Positions 1 through 9,500 of a stretch of 64,000 nt of DNA are shown here, piece after piece; within the stretch, counting starts at the first letter, position 1; each line of letters opens with the position of its first letter. A program made the translations under genes and the position numbers. The notes beneath the pieces were generated by a model that saw only the letters and a program-made list of their open reading frames with translations, made no database searches and had not been told where the DNA came from. The stretch is from Qipengyuania sp. ABI-127-1 (GTDB taxonomy: Bacteria > Pseudomonadota > Alphaproteobacteria > Sphingomonadales > Sphingomonadaceae), in the NCBI GenBank assembly GCA_022953095.1, contig JALJCR010000004.1:1-64000 (forward strand), in the 5' to 3' direction.

Positions 1-115
1 CGAACGGGTTCATGCTCATCTTGACGTTGGCAAGATCAACGCCAGACCCATCCGCCTTCACGCGCGGCTTGACGTTGTAATCGATCACCCGCTTCACGGG
101 GACGAGGATTTTCAT
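1..115 (-). CDS. etfB: Electron transfer flavoprotein beta subunit, N-terminal part (truncated by window edge)
   Basis: The minus strand reads [20 protein letters not shown] and then continues to the window edge, giving 38 residues. This is the very conserved start of EtfB, the AMP-binding subunit of the EtfAB heterodimer. EtfAB carries electrons from acyl-CoA dehydrogenases to ETF-quinone oxidoreductase. The ATG at 115 is the only sensible start, because the family begins MK(I/V)LV(P/A)VKRV. The rest of the gene, and probably etfA, lies to the left of the window. A palindrome about 50 bp upstream (163-180) may be its operator. Confidence 0.93.
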   Translation of the reverse strand, partial: MKILVPVKRVIDYNVKPRVKADGSGVDLANVKMSMNPF

Positions 116-162
116 GCAATACCTTCCTCTCGACTTGAAACCTGTGCCGCCCGCCTAGCTTG

Positions 163-180
163 CGTTTACGTAAACGTCAA
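163..180. promoter_or_regulatory. Palindromic operator candidate upstream of etfB (LiuR-like)
   Basis: CGTTTACGTAAACG at 163-176 is a perfect 14-bp palindrome. Bases 165-180 read TTTACGTAAACGTCAA, which resembles sites described for LiuR, the MerR-family regulator of branched-chain amino acid and fatty acid catabolism; etfBA is a known target of that regulator in other proteobacteria. On the minus strand a TTGACG box overlaps the site, as expected for a MerR-type promoter of etfB. Assignment to LiuR is inference, since no regulator gene is present here. Confidence 0.45.
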
Positions 181-316
181 GCAAGGCGGTGTGCCGGAAC
201 GTGACACTTGGCCGATCCCTCGCGCGGCGCGCGGGACAGGTCAAGCGGCGGATGGCTCAGTCTTTACTATGGTTGGCGCGAGGCATAGTTTCACGCCACG
301 AGACAGGAGGTGTCCC

Positions 317-826
317 ATGCGCGTTTGGCCCCTAATCGCAAGCCTTTCGGGGCTGATTTCCAATCCGCTACTGGCGCAGGAGACACGCACCGCGCCCGAT
401 GGCCATGTGCCGCCTCCGGCGACGCTGGAGCAGATGGGCTGGCTGGTCGGTCACTGGGCGGGCGAAGGCATCGGTGGTCAGCCTGCCTACGAAAGCTGGC
501 TCCCGCCAACAGGCGGAACGATGGTCGGCACCTTCGTCCAGCAAGCCGATGCGGAGACGATTCGCTTCACCGAACATCTCTACCTGATGGAGGAAGAGGG
601 CACGCTGGTCCTGCGCCTCAAGCACTTCAATGCCGACCTGACCGGATGGGAGGAGAAGGACGACATGCTCACCTTCCGCCTCATCGCCATGGAGCCATGC
701 GCGGCCTATTTCCGCTCCCTGACCTTGCGCTGCGACGGCGAGAACGGGTTGCTCGCCGCCGTGCGCATGAAGAGCAATGGCAGCGAGATCAACGAACTGA
801 TTTTCCGCTTCGAGCGGACGAACTGA
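317..826 (+). CDS. DUF6265-type secreted protein
   Basis: A protein of 169 residues. The start at 317 follows a perfect AGGAGG at 305-310 with six bases of spacing, and the product then begins MRVWPLIASLSGLISNPLLA, a cleavable signal peptide. The longer in-frame reading from 191 is rejected for this reason. The mature part contains the LEQMGWLVGHWAGEG block and repeating beta-strand segments typical of the DUF6265 family, lipocalin-like periplasmic proteins of unknown role. It ends 19 bp from the end of the convergent sucC gene. Function is not known. Confidence 0.8.
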   Translation: MRVWPLIASLSGLISNPLLAQETRTAPDGHVPPPATLEQMGWLVGHWAGEGIGGQPAYESWLPPTGGTMVGTFVQQADAETIRFTEHLYLMEEEGTLVLRLKHFNADLTGWEEKDDMLTFRLIAMEPCAAYFRSLTLRCDGENGLLAAVRMKSNGSEINELIFRFERTN

Positions 827-845
827 GCCGAAGCGTGGCGGCCGG

Positions 846-2045
<1,200 letters not shown>

Positions 2046-2164
2046 GTCGAAGCGTCGTCCTTCGCGTGATGCGCGTGGGGGAGTTGGGTGTCGCGTGGGC
2101 CATAAGCATGTCTGGGCGCGCTTGAAAAGACCGACTTTCCGGTACATTGGCGACCCGAGCACCC

Positions 2165-2932
2165 ATGATCGACAGCAAGCGCCTGGAATCCATCGTCTCC
2201 GAAGCGGGACGGATCGCCTTCGGCCTGTGGCCGGGGGCGGGGAACGCCTTGGATTCATGGGAGAAGAAACCCGGAGACCCGGTTTGCGAGGCGGACCTAG
2301 CGGTCGATGCCTTTCTCAAGCGAGAGCTGGGGGCGCTGCTCCCCTCGGCCGGATGGCTGTCCGAGGAAACCGCCGACGATTCGTCTCGTCTCGATCATGA
2401 CCTGATCTGGTTGGTCGATCCCGTGGACGGGACGCGCGATTTCATTCGCGGACGAACCGGCTGGGCGGTGTCCGTCGCGCTGATCAGCGCTGGTCGGCCG
2501 CTCATCGGTACGCTGTGCGCGCCGGCGCGAGGGGAAGTCTGGCAGGCCGTTGCCGGACAGGGGGCGTTTCGCAACGGCAAGAGGCTTCATGCCAGCACGC
2601 GGCGGGAATTTCCCGGATCGCGCGTGCCTGCCTTTGCTCTGCCCAAGACCGATGGCGATCTGATCACCGTCGACCAGCCCAACTCGATAGCGCTGCGTAT
2701 TGCCATGGTGGCCGCCGACGAGGCCGACCTTGTCGCCACCGTGCGCTGGGGTTTCGAATGGGATATTGCCGCGGCCGGAATGATCGCGCGCGAGGCGGGG
2801 GCCGCGGTTAGCGACGCCTATGGCAACAAGCTGGATTACAACAAGCGCGACCCGCGTGCTTTCGGAGTCCTGGTCAGCGCGCCCGATATCCATGGAGCAG
2901 CGGTCGAGCGCTTGGCGAAGCGGATTGGGTAG
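2165..2932 (+). CDS. Inositol monophosphatase family protein, CysQ-like 3'(2'),5'-bisphosphate nucleotidase
   Basis: A 255-residue Mg2+-dependent phosphatase. Visible family motifs are SEETADD near residue 70 (metal-binding Glu), [12 protein letters not shown] near residue 85 (the DPxDGT metal/phosphate signature) and [15 protein letters not shown] near residue 200. The pattern is closest to CysQ proteins, which remove PAP formed during sulfate assimilation, but activity on other sugar or inositol phosphates cannot be excluded. MIDSKRLES at 2165 is preferred over the ATG at 2147 because the family begins this way. It is divergent from sucC. Confidence 0.8.
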   Translation: MIDSKRLESIVSEAGRIAFGLWPGAGNALDSWEKKPGDPVCEADLAVDAFLKRELGALLPSAGWLSEETADDSSRLDHDLIWLVDPVDGTRDFIRGRTGWAVSVALISAGRPLIGTLCAPARGEVWQAVAGQGAFRNGKRLHASTRREFPGSRVPAFALPKTDGDLITVDQPNSIALRIAMVAADEADLVATVRWGFEWDIAAAGMIAREAGAAVSDAYGNKLDYNKRDPRAFGVLVSAPDIHGAAVERLAKRIG

Positions 2933-2975
2933 GCTGATATGAGGTGCGCCACCGACCTCCGTCGATAGCTCGCGG

Positions 2976-3064
2976 CTGCACCGGCCCCCCATAAGTTACC
3001 GTGCCGTGGGTGGCCGGGTGGGGGAGTGGGCCGGTGCAGAACGGTCAGGACGGAGGTCCTGACC
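2976..3064. repeat. REP-like palindromic element plus adjacent hairpin
   Basis: Arms CTGCACCGGCCC (2976-2987) and GGGCCGGTGCAG (3028-3039) are perfect complements of 12 bp around a 40-nt loop. The right half, containing GCCGTGGGTGGCCGGGTG, is shared with the element at 14465-14539 although the arms there have another sequence. A second hairpin, GGTCAGGAC (3043-3051) with GTCCTGACC (3056-3064), follows directly and may end the transcript of the CysQ-like gene, although no T-run follows it. Confidence 0.65.
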
Positions 3065-3070
3065 CCACGC

Positions 3071-3097
3071 AAAAAGGGCCGACCCGAAGGCCGACCC
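3071..3097 (-). terminator. Rho-independent terminator of the OmpA-like lipoprotein gene
   Basis: On the minus strand GGGTCGGCC-TTCG-GGTCGGCCC is followed by TTTTT. The stem closes with two G-U pairs over a stable UUCG tetraloop. It lies 34 bp downstream of the stop codon at 3131. Confidence 0.85.
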
Positions 3098-3130
3098 CGA
3101 ATGGTTGCGGATATTGCGAAGGGCGGGCGT

Positions 3131-3826
3131 CTAGTACCCCTGTCCCTGCGCTGCCTGCACATCCTGCTCGTCGAAAGGAATGATCTTGATCTCGACGCGC
3201 CGGTTGAGCGGTTCGTTCACGCCATCGGCGGTCTGAACCTTGAGCCGCGTTTCGCCGAAACCCATCCAGCGAATGCGCGAAGAGCTGACCCCGCGCGAGA
3301 TCAGATAGTTGGACACCGCTTGCGCCCGCTGTTCGGATAGGCGCTGGTTCGACTGCGCCGAACCGACCGTGTCGGTATGGCCGTACACATCGATCAGGCT
3401 GTTGGGATATTGCGTGAGGCTGCTCGCCACGCGATCGAGCAGGTCGCGGAAGCCCGGCGAGATCGTGTAGCTGCCGGTGGCAAAGGTCACGCCGTCGGGC
3501 AGGTTGACGAGGATCGCTTCCCCACCATCGGTTTCCGAAACGTCGACACCGGATCCGGCGGTCTGTTCTTTCAGTTCCTTGATCTGCTGGTCCATCTTGT
3601 AACCGACCGCGCCGCCGGCAACGCCGCCTGCGGCCGCGCCGATGATGCGCCCGGTCTTGCCGCCGATCACCCCGCCAAGCAGGCCCCCGACGATGGCGCC
3701 CCCGGCCCCGCCGAGAACGGTGCGCGAGACTTTTCTCTCGCCGGTGTTGGGATCGGTGACACAGGCCGAAACGGTCATAAGCGATACGGCGGCCAGGCTG
3801 GCGGTAAGAATGCGCGACTTTTTCAT
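3131..3826 (-). CDS. OmpA family lipoprotein with glycine-zipper segment
   Basis: A 231-residue protein. The N-terminus MKKSRILTASLAAVSLMTVS ends in a lipobox with the lipidated Cys at residue 22. Residues of about 38-80 form a glycine zipper (repeated GGxxGGxxGG). The C-terminal 120 residues are an OmpA peptidoglycan-binding domain with the signature VYGHTDTVGSAQSNQRLSEQRA. The protein presumably anchors the outer membrane to the cell wall. A longer reading from 3913 is rejected because the signal peptide begins at 3826, preceded by GGGGA. A clear terminator follows. Confidence 0.9.
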   Translation of the reverse strand: MKKSRILTASLAAVSLMTVSACVTDPNTGERKVSRTVLGGAGGAIVGGLLGGVIGGKTGRIIGAAAGGVAGGAVGYKMDQQIKELKEQTAGSGVDVSETDGGEAILVNLPDGVTFATGSYTISPGFRDLLDRVASSLTQYPNSLIDVYGHTDTVGSAQSNQRLSEQRAQAVSNYLISRGVSSSRIRWMGFGETRLKVQTADGVNEPLNRRVEIKIIPFDEQDVQAAQGQGY

Positions 3827-3973
3827 ATGATATTCCCCATCATGTGTAGCTCCAGGCCCGAATAAGGGGGCCGAGGCCGGGCGAACGGTACCGGACGCGC
3901 CCACCCGCGTCACATCTGCCCAAACCGCTCAGTCACCGCAGCGTTCCAGCGCAATTGCAGATAAGTCGCACAG

Positions 3974-3998
3974 CCCGCTGGCACGAGGCGGGTTTTGT
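3974..3998 (+). promoter_or_regulatory. Small hairpin with T-run upstream of the CNNM/CBS gene
   Basis: CCCGC (3974-3978) pairs with GCGGG (3988-3992), followed by TTTT. It resembles a weak intrinsic terminator in the divergent promoter region, 16 bp before the GTG at 4014. It could be an attenuator or chance. Confidence 0.25.
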
Positions 3999-4013
3999 GC
4001 TAGCCCCCGCCCT

Positions 4014-5333
4014 GTGACACCCTTTCCTTGGACCGACCTGCTGATCATTGCCGGGCTGATCGTGCTGAATGGCGTTTTCGCCATGAGTGAACTGGCCATC
4101 GTCTCTGCCCGTACCGCCCGCCTCAGGGCGGCGGCGCAGCAGGGGAACGGCGGCGCCAAGATTGCGCTGGAACTGGCAGCGGAGCCGGGCAAGTTCCTTT
4201 CCACGGTCCAAATCGGAATCACATTGATCGGGATCGTTGCCGGGGCTTATTCGGGCTCGAGCCTTGGCGGCCCCGTGGGCGAGCGTCTCGCCGCTATCGG
4301 TTTCCCGACCGGCTGGGCGCAGGAGGCGGGCTTCGCCGCGGTCATAGCCGTGACGACCTATCTCAGCCTCGTGGTCGGCGAGCTGGTGCCCAAACAGGTC
4401 GCGCTGCGCGCTGCGGTGCCGATCGCGATTGTCATGGCACGGCCCATGGAGATGTTGGCGCGAATCGCCGCTCCGGTGGTGTGGTTGCTGGATATATCCT
4501 CTGGCGCACTCATCCGTCTGCTTGGCGTAAGGCCGGCGGGTCAGAGCGCGGTGACCGCCGAAGAACTCCATATGCTGTTCGCCGAGGCGACACGCTCGGG
4601 TGTGATCGAACATGAACAACATCAGATGTTGCAGGGTGTCGTCCGCCTCGCCCAGCGGCCCGTGCGTGAATTGATGACGCCGCGTACCGAGGTCGATTGG
4701 ATCGATATCGAAGCCGATCAAGATGCGATTCGCGCTGTGCTCGATGAAAGCCCTCATTCGCTGCTGCCGGTGGCGGAAGGGTCGCCCGACAAGATTTTGG
4801 GCGTGGTCAAGGTGCGCGAGATCCTGACCCGGCTGGTGGCGAAGCAGGCGGTCGATCTGCAGTCGTTGATGATCAAGGCGGAGGTCGTGCCCGACCAGCT
4901 CGATGCCGTGGACGCTCTACGGGTTCTGCAGCAGGCAGAGGTCGCGATGGCCATGGTCCACGACGAATACGGGCATCTCGACGGGATCGTCACGCCGGTC
5001 GACCTGCTGACCGCGCTGGTCGGCGATTTTGTCAGCGATCAGGATCCGGGCGAAGCGCCGGGTATCGTCGAACGTGAGGATGGCAGCCTTCTGGTCGCGG
5101 GTTCGCTTTCCGCCGACGTTCTCGCGGATCGGCTGGCGATCGAATATGGCGAGGACCGCGAATTTGGCACGGCTGCCGGTTTTGCCTTGCACGTCCTGAA
5201 GCGCCTTCCCGGCGAAGGCGATTATTTCACCGATCAGGGCTGGCGTTTCGAGGTGATCGATATGGATGGCCGACGTATCGACAAGCTGCTGGTGAGCCGC
5301 GAGAGCAATGCCGTTCCAACGGCAGAGGGCTAA
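4014..5333 (+). CDS. Hemolysin/CorC-type CNNM-CBS membrane transporter
   Basis: A 439-residue protein in the HlyC/CorC (TlyC) family. The N-terminal CNNM (DUF21) domain has membrane segments near residues 8-30, 60-85, 98-125 and 135-160. A CBS-domain pair follows, including MTPRTEVDWID near residue 222, and a C-terminal CorC/HlyC domain ends the protein. Relatives are implicated in Mg2+/Co2+ efflux; the hemolysin name is historical. GTG at 4014 is used because the family motif NGVFAMSELAIVSAR must lie near residue 20 and no upstream ATG is in frame. No strong ribosome site is visible. Confidence 0.85.
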   Translation: MTPFPWTDLLIIAGLIVLNGVFAMSELAIVSARTARLRAAAQQGNGGAKIALELAAEPGKFLSTVQIGITLIGIVAGAYSGSSLGGPVGERLAAIGFPTGWAQEAGFAAVIAVTTYLSLVVGELVPKQVALRAAVPIAIVMARPMEMLARIAAPVVWLLDISSGALIRLLGVRPAGQSAVTAEELHMLFAEATRSGVIEHEQHQMLQGVVRLAQRPVRELMTPRTEVDWIDIEADQDAIRAVLDESPHSLLPVAEGSPDKILGVVKVREILTRLVAKQAVDLQSLMIKAEVVPDQLDAVDALRVLQQAEVAMAMVHDEYGHLDGIVTPVDLLTALVGDFVSDQDPGEAPGIVEREDGSLLVAGSLSADVLADRLAIEYGEDREFGTAAGFALHVLKRLPGEGDYFTDQGWRFEVIDMDGRRIDKLLVSRESNAVPTAEG

Positions 5334-5342
5334 AGAAGAGAG

Positions 5343-5580
5343 GTTTTTGTTTGGCCTCAAGCACCGGCGGGCCTGTCCGGGTCCTTAGGCTATCCTCGTT
5401 CACGCGACCTGGCGGTCGCATTTGCCTCGCCTACGGTTCGGAACTTTCGCCAACATCAGGATTCGCACCAGGTCCGGGCCGGGGGAGGCCCGGCAAGGCC
5501 ACGTGGCCGCACCGCAGCGGGTGCAGCTTGCTGCATGTCGAGCGAGGACGAACCCGCGGAGGCGGGTTCGCAAAACAAAA
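5343..5580. repeat. Long dispersed intergenic repeat, copy 1
   Basis: This 238-bp block fills nearly the whole gap between the convergent genes ending at 5333 and 5585. It is flanked by AT-rich ends, GTTTTTGTTTGG and GCAAAACAAAAG, that are roughly inverted copies of each other. Inside are several GC hairpins, for example GAACCCGC/GCGGGTTC at 5550-5569. It matches 14933-15191 in inverted orientation: the 24 bases at 5512-5535 are identical to the complement of 14977-15000, and TTAGGCTATCCTCG is also shared. Confidence 0.85.
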
Positions 5581-5584
5581 GCCC

Positions 5585-5995
5585 TTACCCGGGGATCACC
5601 GCACTCGCGCTCGCACCGTCGCCTTCGGGCGCGGCAATGATGTCGCGGGTCACGCTGCCCTTGGCGACAGTCGCGGTATCCGGGTCACCCACAGCGCTGC
5701 GGATTCCAGGTGCCGCGGTTCCTGCGCGTTCGAGCAGGCTCGTCTCCACGTCGCTGCGTGCCTGCGGGCCGCCAAAGAGCGCTTCGAGAGTCTGCTGTGC
5801 CGCGCTGCCTTCGGCCGGGCGCGGGGCGCCGGGCTGCGGGGGAACGAGGTTGAATTCGGGCGGCACCACCAAGGGAGCCTGGCGCTGGACGGCGAATTCG
5901 TCGGGCCGGTCACGGTTGAGCAGGCCCCCGCCACCGCAGGCTGCGGTCATGGCGCCGAGGCCGGCGATCAGGGCGATACGGGCGTATTGGGTCAT
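5585..5995 (-). CDS. DUF3035 lipoprotein, BamF-like
   Basis: A 136-residue lipoprotein. The signal MTQYARIALIAGLGAMTAAC places the lipidated Cys at residue 20, followed by a proline-rich low-complexity chain with a VPPEFNLVPPQPGAP block. This matches the DUF3035 family, whose Caulobacter member BamF is a subunit of the beta-barrel assembly machine. The start overlaps the lspA stop by ATGA, so it is translationally coupled to the signal peptidase that would process it. It is the last gene of the long minus-strand operon. Confidence 0.75.
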   Translation of the reverse strand: MTQYARIALIAGLGAMTAACGGGGLLNRDRPDEFAVQRQAPLVVPPEFNLVPPQPGAPRPAEGSAAQQTLEALFGGPQARSDVETSLLERAGTAAPGIRSAVGDPDTATVAKGSVTRDIIAAPEGDGASASAVIPG

Positions 5996-6543
5996 TGCTT
6001 GCTCTCCGCGGCGTCGGCCGCCTTGTTGTTCATGAGGCCATCGACCTCTTGTTCATCCTTGTCGCGCATGAAGAAGGCCCGCGCAAGGACGATGACTACG
6101 CCGATGGTGATAGCCGCATCGGCGACGTTGAAAATGAGGAAGGGGCGAAAATCCCCGAAATGCAGATCGGCGAAATCGACGACATAGCCGAACGCGTAGC
6201 GGTCCTTGATATTGCCCAGCGCCCCGCCGAGGATCAGCGACAGCGCGAGGATATCGCCGAGCAGTTTTTCGCGCAGCATCCACACCGTCACGACCAGCGC
6301 GATCAGTGCGGTGACGAGGACCAGGCCCCAGCGCATTTCGGGGCTGGTCGCCTCGAACATACCCAGCGACACGCCGAAATTGCGCGTGAAGCGCAGGTCG
6401 AAGATCGGCAGAAGTTCCATGGCGTCGCCGACCCGGTCGATACCGAGCACTTTGGTGACGTAATTCTTGCTCCACTGATCGGCGGCAAAGATCGCCAGCG
6501 CGACCACACAGCCGATCAGGCGGTTCTTCATCACGGCGTTCAT
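5992..6543 (-). CDS. lspA: Lipoprotein signal peptidase
   Basis: A 183-residue membrane aspartyl protease that cleaves prolipoproteins after lipidation. Four hydrophobic helices are visible. The catalytic aspartates are D123 in GYVVDF and D142 in FNVADAAI, close to the E. coli positions. The ATG at 6543 overlaps the ileS stop (ATGA), and the family start MKNRL follows four residues later, so an alternative start at 6531 is possible. The ileS-lspA order is widespread in bacteria. Confidence 0.95.
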   Translation of the reverse strand: MNAVMKNRLIGCVVALAIFAADQWSKNYVTKVLGIDRVGDAMELLPIFDLRFTRNFGVSLGMFEATSPEMRWGLVLVTALIALVVTVWMLREKLLGDILALSLILGGALGNIKDRYAFGYVVDFADLHFGDFRPFLIFNVADAAITIGVVIVLARAFFMRDKDEQEVDGLMNNKAADAAESKQ

Positions 6544-9500
6544 CGGGCGGCATCCCATTGGGCGACGACGGGCTGACAGCGATCGCACAGATCGCCGTCT
6601 TCCTCGACCGATGGCAGTAGGCGCCAGCAGCGCCCGCACTTGCTTTCGTTTGTCCGTGTGACCGTCACCGTGTCGCTATCGCTGCGGGTGACTGACGCGG
6701 TGATGAACAGTTCCGCGAGATCGGCATCGCTGAAGCCTTCGGGCACCGCCGCGGCGGGCACGACCACGTCGGCCTCCAGCCCCGAGCGGATCACCTTGTC
6801 GCGCCGCAGTGGCTCGATCGCTTCCATCACGTCTTCACGCAATTCGCGCAGCTTGTCCCACCGGGCGCCATCTGCGCCGACCCCGGGAACCTGTGGCCAT
6901 TCAAGCAGGTGGACGCTGCCACCGTCGGGATAGCGGGTCGACCACACTTCCTCGGCAGTGAACACCAGCACCGGCGCGGCATAGCGGACCAGCGCGTGGA
7001 ACAGCAGGTCGAGCACGGTGCGATAGGCATTGCGCTTCACGCTGTCCGGCCCGTCGCAATAGAGCACGTCCTTGCGGATATCGAAGTAGAAGGCCGACAG
7101 GTCCTCGTTGCAGAAATCGACCAGCAGCCGCGTATAGGCGGTGAAGTCGTAATTCTCCGCCGCCTGGCGCAGCTTTCCGTCGAGATCGGCGAGCAGGGCG
7201 AGGACGTAGAGCTCCAGTTCGGGCACTTCGCCGACATCGCTCATATCGCCGACAAATCCGTCAAGCGCGCCGAGCAGATAGCGGAAGGTGTTGCGCAGCT
7301 TCCGGTACTGGTCGCCCGTACCTTTGAGGATCTCGTCGCCGATGCGGTGATCCTCGGTCGAATCGACGCTCAGTGCCCACAGGCGGATGATGTCCGCCCC
7401 GTACTGTTCCATGACCTTGAGCGGATCGATCGTGTTACCGAGGCTCTTGGACATCTTGCGCCCGTCGCTGGCCATGGTGAAGCCATGCGTCAGCACCTGG
7501 TCGTAGGGCGCCCGGCCGCGCGTGGCGCAGCTTTCGAGCAGCGAGGACTGGAACCAGCCGCGATGCTGGTCGCTGCCCTCGAGATAGAGATCGGCGGGCC
7601 ATTTGAGCGCAGGCCAGCGCCCGCTTTCCAGCGTAAAAGCGTGGGTGCAGCCCGAATCGAACCAGACGTCGAGAATGTCGGTGACCATCTCGAACTCGTC
7701 CGGATCGTGCTCGGGGCCGAGGAATTCGGCCTTGCGCGCCTCGTCCCAGGCATCGACGCCGTCTTCGCGCACCGCGACGACGACGCGGGCGTTGACGTCC
7801 GGGTCTTGCAAATAGGAACCGTCAGGCCGCACGAACAGCGTGATCGGCACGCCCCAGGCGCGCTGGCGCGAGAGCACCCAGTCGGGGCGGCCTTCGACCA
7901 TCGAGCCGATCCGGCGGCGCCCCTTCTCGGGCACGAAGCGCACGCGCTCGATTTCGGACATGGCGCGTTCCCTCAACGTCGTCCCAGCTTTCGCTGGGAC
8001 GACGTCTAACGGCTTGTCCATCGGCACGAACCATTGGGGTGTGCAGCGATAGATTACCTTGGCTTTCGAGCGCCACGAATGCGGGTAGGAGTGTTCGTAA
8101 TCGGCACTCGCCGATAGCAGCGCGCCCGCTTCGCGCAGATCCGAACAGATCGGGCCTTCGGGCGCATTGAACGGCTTGTTGATGACGCTGCGCCGACGCT
8201 CGTCCTCGCCGCCGAGCCACGGCCAGTCGTCGCGATAGCGCCCATCGGCCATGACCGCGAAGACCGGCTCGATCCCATGCTCGCGGCAGAGCAGGAAGTC
8301 GTCCTCGCCATGGTCGGGCGACATGTGGACGAGACCGGTGCCGCTATCGGTGGTGACGAAATCGCCCGGCAGGAAGGGTCGCGGCTTGGCGTAGAATGCG
8401 AGCGCCTTTTCCCACGCCGCGACCTGACTACCGTCGTCGCCCCGGACTTGATCCGGGGTGGTGCTGCCTTCCGCTGCCATCGCAGAAGAGAAGCCTTGGC
8501 CCGGATCAAGTCCGGGCTGACGGGAGAGGAGGAGGTCGTAGATGGGATGACGCGCGACGGTCCCGGCGAGGTCGGAGCCTCGCAGTTTGCCGCGAACGCC
8601 ATACTCCAAACCATACTTCGGCTGAGTAAGATTCGCAGGATTCTCCCGCATTAGCTGGTTGAGAAGCCTTCCCTTAAGTTGTTCAGCTAGCTCTGCCGCC
8701 ACTAGGACGGTCTTGCCGCTCCACGGATGGTCCAATGGTGTCGATTTTGTATGCTGAGCATCGACGTCTTCGAGCGCGTTGAACGCGACAAACTCGAGCC
8801 TAACATACTCAACCTCCGGACCGTATGCGATCGCCTGGTTCACCGGGATCGTCCAAGGCGTCGTCGTCCACACTACCGCATGCGCGCCGACCAGCTCCTC
8901 GATCGGGCTCTCAGTGATCTCGAACGCTACGTCGATCTGCGGGCTGTCGGTCAGGTCCTCGTATTCGACCTCGGCCTCGGCCAGCGCGGTTTCTTCCACC
9001 GGGCTCCACATTACCGGCTTCGAGCCGCGATAGAGATTGCCTGCTTCGGCGAATTTCATCAGCTCGGCAACGATGGTCGCCTCGCTTTCGAACTGCATCG
9101 TCAGATAGGGATTGTCCCAGTCGCCCATGATGCCGAGGCGCTTCAACTGCTCGCGCTGCACATCGACCCATTTCTGGGCGTAGGCGCGGCATTCGGCGCG
9201 GAATTCCTTCGGCTGGACCTCGTTCTTGCTGCGCTTTTTCTTGCGGTATTGCTCCTCGACCTTCCATTCGATCGGCAGGCCGTGGCAATCCCAGCCGGGG
9301 ACATAGGGCGCGTCCTTGCCCATCAGGTTCTGCGTGCGGCAGACCATGTCCTTGAGCGTGTGGTTGAGCGCGTGCCCGATATGCATGTCGCCATTGGCGT
9401 AGGGCGGGCCGTCATGCAGGATGAATTTCTCGCGCCCGGCGCGCGCTTCGCGCAGTTGGCGGTAAAGCCCTTCCTCTTCCCAGCGCGCGGCAATCTTCGG

